From the NCBI RefSeq assembly GCF_001598255.1, contig NZ_BCYP01000035.1, positions 1 through 64,000 of the forward strand: a stretch of DNA of 64,000 nt, in the 5' to 3' direction. Position numbers and translations under genes: made by a program. This DNA is from Mitsuaria chitosanitabida ATCC BAA-476 = NBRC 102408. Lineage in GTDB: Bacteria; Pseudomonadota; Gammaproteobacteria; Burkholderiales; Burkholderiaceae_C. The notes under the pieces are model-generated. The model saw only the letters and a program-made list of their open reading frames with translations, was not told the origin of the DNA and did not search any database. This document shows, one piece after another, positions 36,018 to 45,576 of this stretch. Each line of letters opens with the position of its first letter. The first letter of the stretch is position 1.

Positions 36018-36728
36018 ATGGTCAAGAACGCACGGACGCCGGCACGGCGTGAGGATTCCCTGTCGCGCGAGCGCATCGTCGACGCCGCCATCGAACTGCT
36101 GGACAGCGCGGGGGAGGGCGGGCTGACCTTCCGGGCGCTGTCGGACAAGCTGGCCACGGGACCCGGCGCGATCTACTGGCATGTGGCCAACAAGGGCGAC
36201 CTGCTGGTCGCGGCCTGCGACGCGGTGGTCTCCGCGACGATGGACGCTTGCCCTGACGGCGACACCCCGGGAGACACCCTCCGCGCGCTGGCGCTGGGGA
36301 TGTTCGACGCGATGGACGCCCACCCGTGGATCGGCTCGGCGCTGATCCAGTCGGCGGGGCAACTGCCCGCGGTGCGGCTGTTCGAGCGCATCGGTCGCCA
36401 GGTGCAGGCGTTGGGCGTCCCGCGCGAGGGGCAATGGGGCGCGGCGTCGACGCTGCTGCATTACGTCCTGGGCGTGGGCGGCCAGAACGCCGCCAACCGG
36501 CTGTCCGCCCGGACGCGCGACCTGGACCGGGACGATTTCCTGGGGGAGGTGGCCGACGCCTGGGCCGGGCTGGAGGAGGCGGACTACCCCTTCATGCGCT
36601 CGGTCGCCGCGCAGATGCGAGACCACGACGACCGGGCGGACTTCCTCGCGGGGGTGGATCTGATCCTGGCCGGGATCCAGGCCGGCGCGGGACGCGGCGC
36701 GAGGGCGACGGGGTCTTTGTCGCGCTGA
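36018..36728 (+). CDS. TetR-family repressor
   Basis: 236 residues from the ATG at 36018. The DNA-binding domain is SRERIVDAAIELLDSAGEGGLTFRALSDKLATGPGAIYWHVANKGDL in segments typical of TetR proteins of the TetR_C class; the C-terminal domain is the ligand-binding bundle. It is divergent from the TetX-like monooxygenase and most likely represses it and itself through the two dyads in the gap. Confidence 0.87.
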   Translation: MVKNARTPARREDSLSRERIVDAAIELLDSAGEGGLTFRALSDKLATGPGAIYWHVANKGDLLVAACDAVVSATMDACPDGDTPGDTLRALALGMFDAMDAHPWIGSALIQSAGQLPAVRLFERIGRQVQALGVPREGQWGAASTLLHYVLGVGGQNAANRLSARTRDLDRDDFLGEVADAWAGLEEADYPFMRSVAAQMRDHDDRADFLAGVDLILAGIQAGAGRGARATGSLSR

Positions 36729-36876
36729 GCTACTATCCGCCGATAGTCCGTGAGGTTGTCAACCCGAAGTCTTCGTATCGCTCGCTACCCCGAGCGCGCC
36801 GAAAGTCCTCGCCTTGATCGCTTGGCGCATCTGTCCGGATCCCAGATCGGGGTCGGGAATGCGAGGAGATGGAACG

Positions 36877-37125
36877 ATGCTTGAGCCCCTGGCGCTGGAA
36901 GCGCTGCGAGAGTCTTTGCACACCTGCGTGGATGCGTTGCAGCGTCGGCGCGCGAGCGAGATTCCGGAGGCGCTGATTGATCGGCTCGTGGATCTGGATT
37001 GGCTGGAATGGCGAGGCGGTGGCCTGCACCTGACGACCACCGGAGAAAACATCTATCGGCAGGAGGTCGCCCAGCGACGTGCCATCGCCGAGCGCAATGC
37101 GTCCCCTTCGAAATCCAAAGCCTAG
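36877..37125 (+). CDS. Hypothetical protein, 82 aa
   Basis: A gaggaga site precedes the ATG. The sequence has a winged-helix look (SEIPEALIDRLVDLDWLEWRGGGLHLTTTGENIYRQ), so a small DNA-binding protein is possible. It is followed after eight bases by another small gene, probably in one transcript. Confidence 0.6.
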   Translation: MLEPLALEALRESLHTCVDALQRRRASEIPEALIDRLVDLDWLEWRGGGLHLTTTGENIYRQEVAQRRAIAERNASPSKSKA

Positions 37126-37133
37126 GAGACCCA

Positions 37134-37340
37134 ATGGCAAAACCCAATTACCAGTTCGAGAAGCGTCAGCGTGAGCTGGCCAAGCAGAAGAAGAAGCAGG
37201 AGAAGGAACAGGAGAAGGCCCTGCGCAAGGCGGGCCACGGCACGCCGAACGACGCGGCGTCCGATCAGGATCCGGAGTCCGGATCCGAGCCGGGTGAACC
37301 CGGCGAGCCCAACGCGTCCGCGGCCTCGGAACAGCGTTGA
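37134..37340 (+). CDS. Small basic coiled-coil protein, 68 aa
   Basis: MAKPNYQFEKRQRELAKQKKKQ is a lysine-rich helix followed by a disordered acidic tail. Such short proteins are common in beta-proteobacteria, and I believe this start is conserved there, but the role is unknown. Confidence 0.65.
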   Translation: MAKPNYQFEKRQRELAKQKKKQEKEQEKALRKAGHGTPNDAASDQDPESGSEPGEPGEPNASAASEQR

Positions 37341-37483
37341 CGGGGCCGGGGCTGCACGAGGCGCCCCTCGATCACGACTTTCATCCCGCCGACCCTTGAG
37401 CGCTCCGGGCTCGCCAGGTGCGAGGGGGATGTCCGCGCCAGCGCCTCATGAAGCCGGAAGGTCGCGCCACCTTCTTTCACCTC

Positions 37484-38434
37484 TCAGGACCCTGTGCGCG
37501 ACGCCAGAAACGCCTGGATGTCGTTCCATCGGGCCAGCAGCTCGGCCGCCGTGAGATTGGAACTGCGGAACGGTGGGACACGCTGCTCTGGAGGAACAAA
37601 GAGCTTTTGGGCCGGGAAATCGGCCAAGTTGCTGACGCAAGCGTTCATCTGGCCGCACTGGAGTTGATCCATGCCGACCACGTCGCAGTCGCCGCGGGCG
37701 GTGCAAGCCCGTACCCTGATCGCCAGGTCGAGTAGTTGACCATCCAGGCTGGGCGACCCCCCCTGCGGAAGTCCGGCGGCGTAGGCCGCCTGCGGTGTGA
37801 GCACGGAGCGAGACACAGCCTCCAGCAGTTCGATCGAGCGGGTTTCGAAGACCGCAGCCAATACCTGTTTCTTCTGTTCCACGTCCTGAAGCGCGGCGCC
37901 GCTCATGGCGATCAACATGGGCTGGGCAACGGCTTCCATGCCCTCCGCGTCGCGCAGAGTGATCTGGGACGACGGCGGGGTGCCGGCAGGAGCACAGCGA
38001 ACGCGCCCTGCCGCCAGATGCTCCTGCTGTGCCGGCGAAAGGACGATCCCGCTCTGTGCATAGACGTCCGGCCCCATCCGGAACCGTTGGCACTCGCGTT
38101 CTGCCACCCGCAGGGTTGCGATATCGGTGAACTTGCCGGATAGGGACGCACGTTGCGCAATGGCCTGAAGCGAGTCCCGCCGGGTGTTCTTCAAGGCCGC
38201 CCGCCAAGCGTCACCGCGCACGGTCATGGGCAAATTCGGAAGCTCGGATGCAGCAGTCACACCTGCAGCAGGGCGTCCATTCGCGTGGGAGTGCGGATCT
38301 GCAGGCGAGGCAAGCTTCTCCGCGGGCGAGGGCGGCGCCCGCTCCGTCGCTGGCGCCTTGAAGGGCGAGTGAAGCCAGATGAGGCCGAGACTCGCCAGAA
38401 TGACGACTAAGCCAAGTAGAAACTTGCCACGCAT
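37484..38434 (-). CDS. Hypothetical membrane-anchored protein, 316 aa
   Basis: An N-terminal hydrophobic anchor (FLLGLVVILASLGLIWL) precedes a Pro/Ala-rich linker and a mostly helical periplasmic domain with several Cys (CTARGDCDVVGMDQLQCGQMNAC). The even cysteine number fits disulfides. I recognise no family. It could be a secreted or surface helper protein. Confidence 0.65.
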   Translation of the reverse strand: MRGKFLLGLVVILASLGLIWLHSPFKAPATERAPPSPAEKLASPADPHSHANGRPAAGVTAASELPNLPMTVRGDAWRAALKNTRRDSLQAIAQRASLSGKFTDIATLRVAERECQRFRMGPDVYAQSGIVLSPAQQEHLAAGRVRCAPAGTPPSSQITLRDAEGMEAVAQPMLIAMSGAALQDVEQKKQVLAAVFETRSIELLEAVSRSVLTPQAAYAAGLPQGGSPSLDGQLLDLAIRVRACTARGDCDVVGMDQLQCGQMNACVSNLADFPAQKLFVPPEQRVPPFRSSNLTAAELLARWNDIQAFLASRTGS

Positions 38435-38532
38435 TTGCAAAACTCCGGCAGCGAGAAGCACCGGACTCCGGCTCCAGCGTACTTTGATTCGCTGCCGCTA
38501 CCCCACGACCCTATCGGGAGAGCACTTCAACC

Positions 38533-38862
38533 ATGAAATTCCAACCCAGTCTGAAGACAGCAGCGGTCGCCGGCGCCTGGTTCGGGTTGTGGATTTCGCT
38601 TTCCGGGAGTTGGATGGACGCGCGTCCAGGACTCAGCGAGCTGCAGAGCAACCTGCTGCATTTGGCGTCCGCCCTGTTCTTCTTCCTGCTCCCGGCGTAC
38701 TTCCTCGTCATTGGACGAAGCCGGCCCTTGAAGTCGGAAGGGGTGTTCAGTGCCAAGGAGTCTTCGCGCCAAATGGTGGTCGCCAAACGGATGCTTGTCT
38801 GCTTTCTCTCCGGGGCGGTGGTCACGGGCATCCTGGCCGTCTGCTGGCCAGACGCCGGCTGA
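38533..38862 (+). CDS. Hypothetical small membrane protein, 109 aa
   Basis: Three hydrophobic stretches (AAVAGAWFGLWISLSGSW, LASALFFFLLPAYFLVIG, LVCFLSGAVVTGILAVCW). No family recognised. It converges on the acylase gene, with a terminator between. Confidence 0.55.
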   Translation: MKFQPSLKTAAVAGAWFGLWISLSGSWMDARPGLSELQSNLLHLASALFFFLLPAYFLVIGRSRPLKSEGVFSAKESSRQMVVAKRMLVCFLSGAVVTGILAVCWPDAG

Positions 38863-38903
38863 CGGGGCGCCTGCCTGCCTCCATCGGTGACTCCCCCATC
38901 AAG

Positions 38904-38930
38904 GAACGCCCGGCATCGCCGGGCGTTCTT
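38904..38930. terminator. Rho-independent terminator between convergent genes
   Basis: Arms gaacgcccggc and gccgggcgttc around a three-base loop, followed by a T-rich run. It separates the small membrane protein gene from the convergent acylase gene. Confidence 0.8.
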
Positions 38931-38933
38931 CCT

Positions 38934-41462
38934 TCACTCGCTGATCGTCTTCGTGGTCAGTGCCGGATCCTTCGCGATCTCGGCCTCGGAGAACGGCATC
39001 CGTTGCCATTGCCCCGCGCTGTAGGCCCGCGTGTAGTCGCTGTAATGCGTCGACGCCGGATCGTCCGAGAGCGAGAAGGTCAGGAAGGTGTAGGCCTCGA
39101 CGCCCTCGGCGAGGAAGCGCACGACCTGGAGGTAGCTGTTGGCGCTGGTTGCCGTGTCCAGCGTGTAGCCCCCCTGATCGATGCGGGTCGGCGAGCACGC
39201 GATCGTGAAGTAGCCCTGCGTGCCGCAGCCTCCGAACAGCGGGATCCTTTCGCTGCCGCGCGGTGCGAACAGCGTCTCGCCACGCGTGGCGGTCAGCGCG
39301 TAGCCGCTGGCCTGGATGCGCAGGATCGCCGCGCCGAAGGCCTGCTTCAAGGTCGCCACCGCGGCCGCGTTCAGGTCGCGCGGGGTGTTGACCGGATCCG
39401 CCGCGCTGAACGGCACCGCGTACAGCGACGTCTCCGGCAGTCGCGCCGCGCGTGACCAGAACTCATCCCAGACATGCGCGCCGCGCGACGCGATCAGGCC
39501 CTTGTTGTCCCAGGCCTGCAGCGCCGCGCACGCCTCGGTGGGATCGACGCTGCGCGCCGGATTGAAGGTCTCGCCGGTGGCCGTGTCGGTGGTGACGCTG
39601 ATCGGCGTGGGCGGCGCGCACAGCAGCGCGAGCGCCTGGTCCTTCATCAGCTCGGCGCTGAGCGCGCGGCTGTTCAGCACCATCGCGCGCACCGTGTCGC
39701 TGGTGGCCTTGTTGCCCGCATAGCCGTCGGTGCCCGCGAGCCGTCCTTGCGCGAGCAGGTGCGCCAGCCGCGTGCGCAGGCTCAGCGACGCCGTGCCGGC
39801 GGGGCCCATCAGGTCGGAGAAACCGGTCAGCGGCGCGGCCGGGTTGCTCAGCCAGTAGCTGTCGTTGCTGTTGAGCACATAGTCGTCGCGCAGCAGGCTG
39901 GGCATGCGGGAGGTGCCGATCGCGCCGGGCTGCTTGGAGTCGGCGTCGGTGAGCCAGTCGCAGCTGCTTTTGGAGCCGTCGAGCACCGGCGTGCGCGGCA
40001 GCGCGGCACTGAGCGCCATCGTCAGCGGCGTGGCGCAGCTCGCCATCTGGGCGGGTGAGACGTTGGGCACCGCGCCGATGTCGGCGTACCAGGCCTGGCT
40101 GCTGCCGCGAGCGACAGCGACGGTGTTGACCCAGGGAATCGAGGATTCCTCGCGCTGGATGGCGGCGAGCTCGTCGAGCGAGCGGGCCTGGCTCCATCGC
40201 AGCCACACGCGGAACACGCGGAAGTTGGCCGCGTTGATGTCCCGGATCGCGAAGGCGGTGTTGGCGTTCCAGCCCAGCGCCGGGTTCAAGGCGCCCAGGT
40301 TCACGATGGGCCCGTACTGCGACTCGTAGAGCGTCCGCGTCACGTTGATCACCGTGCCGTCGCCCTGCTTGACCGGCACGATCAGCGAGCGGGCGGTCAT
40401 CTTCACCGGCGCGCCGTCGCGCAGGTAGCTCGTGGGATCGCCGGGCACCAGCGACAACTGGAACAGCCCATAGCGCCGCGCCGCGGAGACGGTGTGGCTC
40501 CACGCGACGTCGTTGGTGTGGCCGATCTGGATCACCGGCACGCCCAGGAATGAAGTGCCGGAGACGTTGAGCTCCCCGGGGATGGTGAACTGCGCCTGGT
40601 AGAAGCGATCCGGGCCGCGCCAGTACCAATGCGGATTGCCGAAGAGCAGCGGGCTGCTGTCGCCGGTGGCCGCCGTGCCGAAGCCCATCATGTTGCTGCC
40701 GACGCCCTCCTTGCCGCCGACCTCGAAGCTCGGGAGCCGGTCGCTGGCGATGGCCAGGCGTGTGGCCTTCGCGAGGCGAGGGCGCTGGCCCGCGGATGGC
40801 GCCCCTGGCGACGCCATCGAGGTCATCGCCGTGACCGGCGCGGTGGCGTTGGCGATCTGGACCAGGTAGTTGCTGTAGCCGGCCGCGAAGTGCGCCGCGT
40901 ACATGCGCCGGAAGACATCGGTGTCGGTCAGTGGCTTGACCCAGTCCTCGCCGCGGCAGGCCGTGTGGGCGGTGGCGTCGCCGCCGGCCTTGATCTCGCG
41001 CACGTAGCGGTTGTAGCCGGCCGCATAGCCCGCCACGACCTGCTTGAGCCGGTCCGGCTGCGCGGCGATCAGGCGCTGCATGACGTCGTCGTTGAGCACA
41101 TGCCGGTGATAGAAGTCGGCATCGAGGTTCTTCGGCTGGCCGATGGTGCTCTGGAAGGGGATCACCGCATCCGCGCCGAAGTAGCGCGAGCGCTCGCCGC
41201 GGAAGGTGAGCATCGAGTTGGCGATGGTGCACAGGTCGTCCTGTGCCTGGGCATAGCCGTAGCCATAGCCCACGCCGCCCCAGTCGGCCGCCTTGATGTG
41301 CGGCACGCCCATCGCGGTGCGGCGGATCTCGGCGGAGTAGGTGAAGCTGGCGGGAGGTCCGCCGTCGGTGGGGTCATCGCCGCCGCAGGCGCTCAGCAGC
41401 GCGGCGGAAGCCAGTGTCAGCGCGAGCAACGGCATCACGCCGCGTCGAACGGTATGTGTCAT
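38934..41462 (-). CDS. Penicillin-acylase-family lipoprotein (N-terminal nucleophile hydrolase)
   Basis: 842 residues from the ATG at 41462, which follows agggaga. The signal peptide ends in a lipobox (AALLSACGG). The alpha-chain part contains GVPHIKAADWGGVGYGYGYAQAQDDL; the autoproteolytic site is at GVGSNMMGFG, where Ser becomes the new N-terminal nucleophile. Later LFGNPHWYWRGPDRFYQ is typical. Family members cleave penicillins, aculeacin or acyl-homoserine lactones; quorum quenching is possible but not provable here. Confidence 0.87.
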   Translation of the reverse strand: MTHTVRRGVMPLLALTLASAALLSACGGDDPTDGGPPASFTYSAEIRRTAMGVPHIKAADWGGVGYGYGYAQAQDDLCTIANSMLTFRGERSRYFGADAVIPFQSTIGQPKNLDADFYHRHVLNDDVMQRLIAAQPDRLKQVVAGYAAGYNRYVREIKAGGDATAHTACRGEDWVKPLTDTDVFRRMYAAHFAAGYSNYLVQIANATAPVTAMTSMASPGAPSAGQRPRLAKATRLAIASDRLPSFEVGGKEGVGSNMMGFGTAATGDSSPLLFGNPHWYWRGPDRFYQAQFTIPGELNVSGTSFLGVPVIQIGHTNDVAWSHTVSAARRYGLFQLSLVPGDPTSYLRDGAPVKMTARSLIVPVKQGDGTVINVTRTLYESQYGPIVNLGALNPALGWNANTAFAIRDINAANFRVFRVWLRWSQARSLDELAAIQREESSIPWVNTVAVARGSSQAWYADIGAVPNVSPAQMASCATPLTMALSAALPRTPVLDGSKSSCDWLTDADSKQPGAIGTSRMPSLLRDDYVLNSNDSYWLSNPAAPLTGFSDLMGPAGTASLSLRTRLAHLLAQGRLAGTDGYAGNKATSDTVRAMVLNSRALSAELMKDQALALLCAPPTPISVTTDTATGETFNPARSVDPTEACAALQAWDNKGLIASRGAHVWDEFWSRAARLPETSLYAVPFSAADPVNTPRDLNAAAVATLKQAFGAAILRIQASGYALTATRGETLFAPRGSERIPLFGGCGTQGYFTIACSPTRIDQGGYTLDTATSANSYLQVVRFLAEGVEAYTFLTFSLSDDPASTHYSDYTRAYSAGQWQRMPFSEAEIAKDPALTTKTISE

Positions 41463-41598
41463 CTTGTCTCCCTGTTGCTGTCGTCGGCTCGTGGGGCCGA
41501 GCGGAGCCAAGGATAGAGGCAAGCGACGGTTGAGCCTGCAAGGTCCGCGTTGGCAGAAGGGAGTGGGGTCAGTTCTTGCCCCAGCCGTACATCGCAAG

Positions 41599-42513
41599 CT
41601 ACTGCGAGGGTGTCCAGTGCGCCAGGGCGTCGATCCGGGCCCGGTACTGCTGCTCCAGGCAGTCGACGCGTCGCGCGATCTCGGGACAGGCGATCTCGCG
41701 TTGATCCCGCCATTGCTGCTGCATCGCCGCCAGGGATGTCCGGTCCGGCTCCGTGGCCGTGCCCCGGCGAACCTGCCCGTAAAGCTCGTGCAGTTGCAGA
41801 TCGAGTCCGGACAAGACGGGCTCGGCGCAGACCGCCTTGTCGGCCTCGGAGGCCGCTGCCGAGCAATCGAAGCCGGGACCTGCGGCGGTCGGTTGATACG
41901 GTGGCGGCGCGAGGTAGAGCGACGGGTCCCATGCCGTGCGGCGGTGGGTCGCGCCGATGAACGCGGCGGTGCCGACGGTCATGTCTTCCTCGACGAGCCA
42001 CGCCTGCAAGGCCTGCAGCGCCGGCGCGGGGACATGCTCGGCGGCGTAGGCGCGAGAGCCGATGGACAGGGCGCAGTTGCGCCACTTCCAGGAGGTGCCG
42101 ATCCGTTGCAGGTCGCAGGACGCCGTGGCAGCCACCGCCGCGCCGTGGTCGGTGTCGAGCCACAGGAAGGCCTTGGACCCGCAGTCATGCGATCGGCAAG
42201 CGGAAAGGGCGAGCGAAGGCCCCGCTCCGAGCACCGGGCCGGGCGGTCCGGAGAGGTTCGTCTGGACCGGCTTGAGAATTTCGCGCGGGAGGAGGGCGCG
42301 CAAGGTGGCATCCATCCGCGGATCCCATCGCGCTTCGTTGGTCGATCGCCCGACGTAGAGAAGCGCCCAGGTCGTGTCGACAGGGGGCGCGGCCTCGGCC
42401 GACGTCGACGCCAGGACCATGAACGCCATCGACAGGGCGGTGCTCCGCGCGTGGCGGTGGGCTGCCTCTCTCCAAGTCATGGCTTGACGTCGTCCTGATT
42501 GATCGGCGGCCAT
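41599..42513 (-). CDS. Secreted protein with C-terminal LprI (DUF1311) domain
   Basis: 304 residues from the ATG at 42513 (aagggg site). A signal peptide ends near STSAEA. The last 95 residues carry the lysozyme-inhibitor LprI-like pattern: FDCSAAASEADKAVCAEPVLSGLD, then WRDQREIACPEIARRVDCLEQQYRARI, with four cysteines. The first domain is not recognised. Periplasmic location; inhibition of lysozyme is only known for some members. Confidence 0.75.
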   Translation of the reverse strand: MAADQSGRRQAMTWREAAHRHARSTALSMAFMVLASTSAEAAPPVDTTWALLYVGRSTNEARWDPRMDATLRALLPREILKPVQTNLSGPPGPVLGAGPSLALSACRSHDCGSKAFLWLDTDHGAAVAATASCDLQRIGTSWKWRNCALSIGSRAYAAEHVPAPALQALQAWLVEEDMTVGTAAFIGATHRRTAWDPSLYLAPPPYQPTAAGPGFDCSAAASEADKAVCAEPVLSGLDLQLHELYGQVRRGTATEPDRTSLAAMQQQWRDQREIACPEIARRVDCLEQQYRARIDALAHWTPSQ

Positions 42514-42830
42514 CTGCATCCCCTTGATTCGCGCCGCCACGGTGGCATCGCGTGCAGCGCAAGGATAGGAGGGTGGCGGCCGAATCGATGTGAGTCTTTC
42601 TTCCGGCATTTGTCTTCGCATCCTGGAGCGCGGTGACTCCCACGCGATGCTGCGGACCACTGCGTCAAGATCCGCCACGAGCCGTATTGCTCTCGGCAAG
42701 CAGACCAAGTCGTCCCCCTTCGCAAACCGAGGCACGCGAAGGCCACCACAGCGTCCTGTGGACTGGCCGAAACATTGGGGCAATCAATGCAGGTGAGGAT
42801 CTTCCGTACCCAGCCATCGCAACCCCAACC
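42514..42830. other. Divergent gap without gene
   Basis: About 317 bases between the LprI-domain gene and the serine hydrolase gene. It must hold both promoters. I found no operator dyad, repeat or RNA structure that stands out. Confidence 0.4.
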
Positions 42831-43931
42831 GTGCTCATTCGTTTGCCATCTCCAGCCATCCCGCGAAGGCTCTGTCTGCTGGTCGCGGCCGCAGCGTTGA
42901 CGGGCTGCGCATCCGCGCCGCTCGCCGCCGACCCGATGCCTGAATCGACCTGGTGGCGCGATCAGAGCCCGCAATCCGCGGCTTGTCGCGCGACGCTCGA
43001 CGCGCTGCGGGTTGATCTCGACCGCTCGCCGACGACCACGCTGATGGCCGTACATGGCAAAGACGTCGTCTTTCGATTCGGACCGGTCGACCACGCGACG
43101 ATCATCCACTCGGCGCGCAAGAGCCTTCTCGCGATGCTCTATGGCGCAGCCGTCGAAAAAGGGAAGATCCGTCTGGATGACACGCTCGCGACGCTCGGCG
43201 TCGACGACCTCGGGGGCCTGCTGCCCATCGAGAGGGAAGCGCGTGTCCGCGACCTGCTCACGGCCCGCTCTGGCGTCTACCATGCCGCCGCCAATACGGG
43301 CGATGACAGCGCCGCGGCGCCACCTCGGGGATCGCAACGACCGGGCAGCTACTTCCTCTACAACAACTGGGACTTCAACGCAGCGGGCGACATCTACGAG
43401 CAGCTCACGCGACGCGACATCTACCAGGCCTTCGCCGAGGACATCGCCACCCCGCTGGGCCTGGAGGACTTCCGCATCGAGCGGGAGCATCGAAGCGGCG
43501 ACGCTACCCGCTCTATTCATCTCGCATACCACTTCCACCTGTCGGCGCGAGACATGGCGCGTGTCGGCGAATTGATGCTTGGGCACGGCGCTTGGAATGG
43601 CCGGCAACTCGTCCCGGCCGACTGGACGACGACGATCACCACGCCAGTGACACGCGCCGCCGAGATGCACCCTCCCCACGTTGCCCGCAAAGGCATCGAC
43701 TATGGCTACCTCTGGTGGATCCCACAGGAAACACAGGACTCGCCACTGGCTGGCTCGTACTTTGCCTGGGGATATTTCGGGCAGTTTCTGCTTGTCGTGC
43801 CGAAACGCGGCATGGTGATCGTGCACAAATTTGACACGCGTGCGGTGCCTGGAGACAAGATCCCCCGGCTCGACGCCCCTCAGTTTCTTGCGCTGGCACG
43901 ACGAATCCTGGACGCGCCGTGTCCCGGGTGA
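42831..43931 (+). CDS. Class-C beta-lactamase-fold serine hydrolase, lipoprotein
   Basis: I chose the GTG at 42831 because it gives a lipoprotein signal peptide ending in ALTGC; an ATG at 42633 would add a long unlikely leader. The SxxK motif is IHSARKSLLAMLYG, and the second motif is YNNWDFN (Tyr-x-Asn type). YGYLWWIP and GYFGQFLLVVP are typical of esterase EstB-like members. It probably acts in the periplasm as an esterase or peptidase; true beta-lactamase activity is unlikely to be inferred. Confidence 0.8.
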   Translation: MLIRLPSPAIPRRLCLLVAAAALTGCASAPLAADPMPESTWWRDQSPQSAACRATLDALRVDLDRSPTTTLMAVHGKDVVFRFGPVDHATIIHSARKSLLAMLYGAAVEKGKIRLDDTLATLGVDDLGGLLPIEREARVRDLLTARSGVYHAAANTGDDSAAAPPRGSQRPGSYFLYNNWDFNAAGDIYEQLTRRDIYQAFAEDIATPLGLEDFRIEREHRSGDATRSIHLAYHFHLSARDMARVGELMLGHGAWNGRQLVPADWTTTITTPVTRAAEMHPPHVARKGIDYGYLWWIPQETQDSPLAGSYFAWGYFGQFLLVVPKRGMVIVHKFDTRAVPGDKIPRLDAPQFLALARRILDAPCPG

Positions 43932-44133
43932 GCCAGCGGCCGGCCCCTCGACGCTGCACCTCTGTTCAAGCAGGACCTGTCCGCTTGTAGGGATGGACGG
44001 CCCCAAGTCCCCATGAAACGCTGGCGTCCTCGAGGCCTGACGCCCTGATCCGCATGGCGTCGGCGAGCCCTCGCGCATTCCCCGGTGCGCCGAGTCGGCG
44101 GTGAGCCTCACGACCGACGAGGAAGGAGCCCCC

Positions 44134-44397
44134 ATGCCACGCGTCCACCAAGCTCAGGTCGGCCACTCCTTCTGGGCGAGCTTGCGTCGTGGGGCGGGCG
44201 CCTGGCCGGTGCTGGTCTGGGCCGCCACCTTGACCGGGATCCTCGTGATGTCGGGAGGGCTCTCGGTCTTCGCGGGCGACTCGGCGGGCGCCTTCTGCGG
44301 CCCGGACCCCTCGGCATCGTTCTGGGAACCCCAGGTGACGTGCCTGGCGGGTGCGGAGGCCAACGCGGTGCAGATGAGTCCGCTGCTGGCGCCATAG
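44134..44397 (+). CDS. Hypothetical small membrane or exported protein, 87 aa
   Basis: A strong aggaaggag site precedes the ATG at 44134. There is one hydrophobic segment (PVLVWAATLTGILVMSGGLSV) and two cysteines in the C-terminal half. It converges on chrA. Family not recognised. Confidence 0.5.
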   Translation: MPRVHQAQVGHSFWASLRRGAGAWPVLVWAATLTGILVMSGGLSVFAGDSAGAFCGPDPSASFWEPQVTCLAGAEANAVQMSPLLAP

Positions 44398-44400
44398 GCA

Positions 44401-45576
44401 TCATCGCGATGTCGCCAGCGGATAGAGCAGAAGTCCCGCGATGGCTGCCACGGCGACAACCACCGGCTCGGGGAGCTTCTTGAAGCGCCAGAGCACGGCT
44501 GCTGTCAGCAACGCCATCGCCGCCGTGGCGAGATCGGTGATCGACCGCTGACCGATCACCACCACCGATCCAGCGATCGCGCCAATGGCCGCGGCCGTCA
44601 CGCCATCGACGAAGGCCACGATGCCGGGCCGCTTGCCATGCTTCTTGAAGTAGGGCGCAGGCAGCACGGTGAAGAAGTAGCACGGGATGAAGGTGGCCGC
44701 CGCCGCCACGACGGCCCCCCAGAACCCGGAGACGAGGTAGCCGATGAATCCCGTGGTGATGACCACCGGACCGGGGGTGATCATGGCCACCGCCACGGCA
44801 TCGACGAATTGCCGATCCGTCAGCCAGTGATGCTCCTGCACGACGCCGCCGTACAGGAAGGGAACGATCGCCAGTCCGCTGCCAAAGACGAAGCTGCCCG
44901 CATAGGCGAAATAGGCCCCGATCTGCCAGAGCTTGTGCCCGTCCAACGTGTCGAGCGCAAAGAACGCCACCAGTGGCGCGGCAAGGCTGTGCATCGTCCC
45001 GCCCGACCACTTCGGCGGCGCGCGCAGCAGCCACACCAGCACACCGGAACCGAGGAACAGCCAGACCACTTCGGACTTGGTGATCACCGTCACGGCAGCG
45101 CTGATCACGAAGATCACCCACAGCAGCTTGTCGCTACCGATGTTCTTCGTGGTCAGCTTGCAGGCGCTCGTGGCGATGATCCCGATCACCGCGGCGCCGA
45201 CGCCGTAGAACACCGCCTGCATCCACCCGATGCCCCCGAACGCCGTATAGACCGCGCCAAGGGCCACGACCATCACGAAAGACGGCAGGACGAAGGCGAT
45301 CCCCACCAGCGTCGCGCCGACCAGGCGGTAGTGGGCGTAGCCGAGATAGATCGCCAGCTGGGCCGCCAGCGGGCCGGGCATCAACTGCGCCAGCGCCATG
45401 CCCTCCTTGTAATTGGCCTCCGTGATCCATCCGCGGCGCTCCACCAGGTCCCGGTACATGAAGCCCACGAGCGCGACCGGGCCACCGAAGCCCCAGGTGC
45501 CCAAGGCCAGCATGTAACGAACCATCTGCCAGAGCGAGTAGCGCGGGCGTTCCAGTGCGACGGCATCGGAGGTCAT
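44401..45576 (-). CDS. chrA: Chromate transporter ChrA
   Basis: 391 residues with about ten hydrophobic segments and the two homologous halves of the CHR family, each opening with the FGGP/FGSG-type motif: LGTWGFGGPVALVGFMYRDLVERRGW, and later SFVFGSGLAIVPFLYGGVVQEHHWL with MITPGPVVIT. It expels chromate from the cytoplasm. Its start overlaps the chrB stop by four bases (ATGA). Confidence 0.93.
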   Translation of the reverse strand: MTSDAVALERPRYSLWQMVRYMLALGTWGFGGPVALVGFMYRDLVERRGWITEANYKEGMALAQLMPGPLAAQLAIYLGYAHYRLVGATLVGIAFVLPSFVMVVALGAVYTAFGGIGWMQAVFYGVGAAVIGIIATSACKLTTKNIGSDKLLWVIFVISAAVTVITKSEVVWLFLGSGVLVWLLRAPPKWSGGTMHSLAAPLVAFFALDTLDGHKLWQIGAYFAYAGSFVFGSGLAIVPFLYGGVVQEHHWLTDRQFVDAVAVAMITPGPVVITTGFIGYLVSGFWGAVVAAAATFIPCYFFTVLPAPYFKKHGKRPGIVAFVDGVTAAAIGAIAGSVVVIGQRSITDLATAAMALLTAAVLWRFKKLPEPVVVAVAAIAGLLLYPLATSR

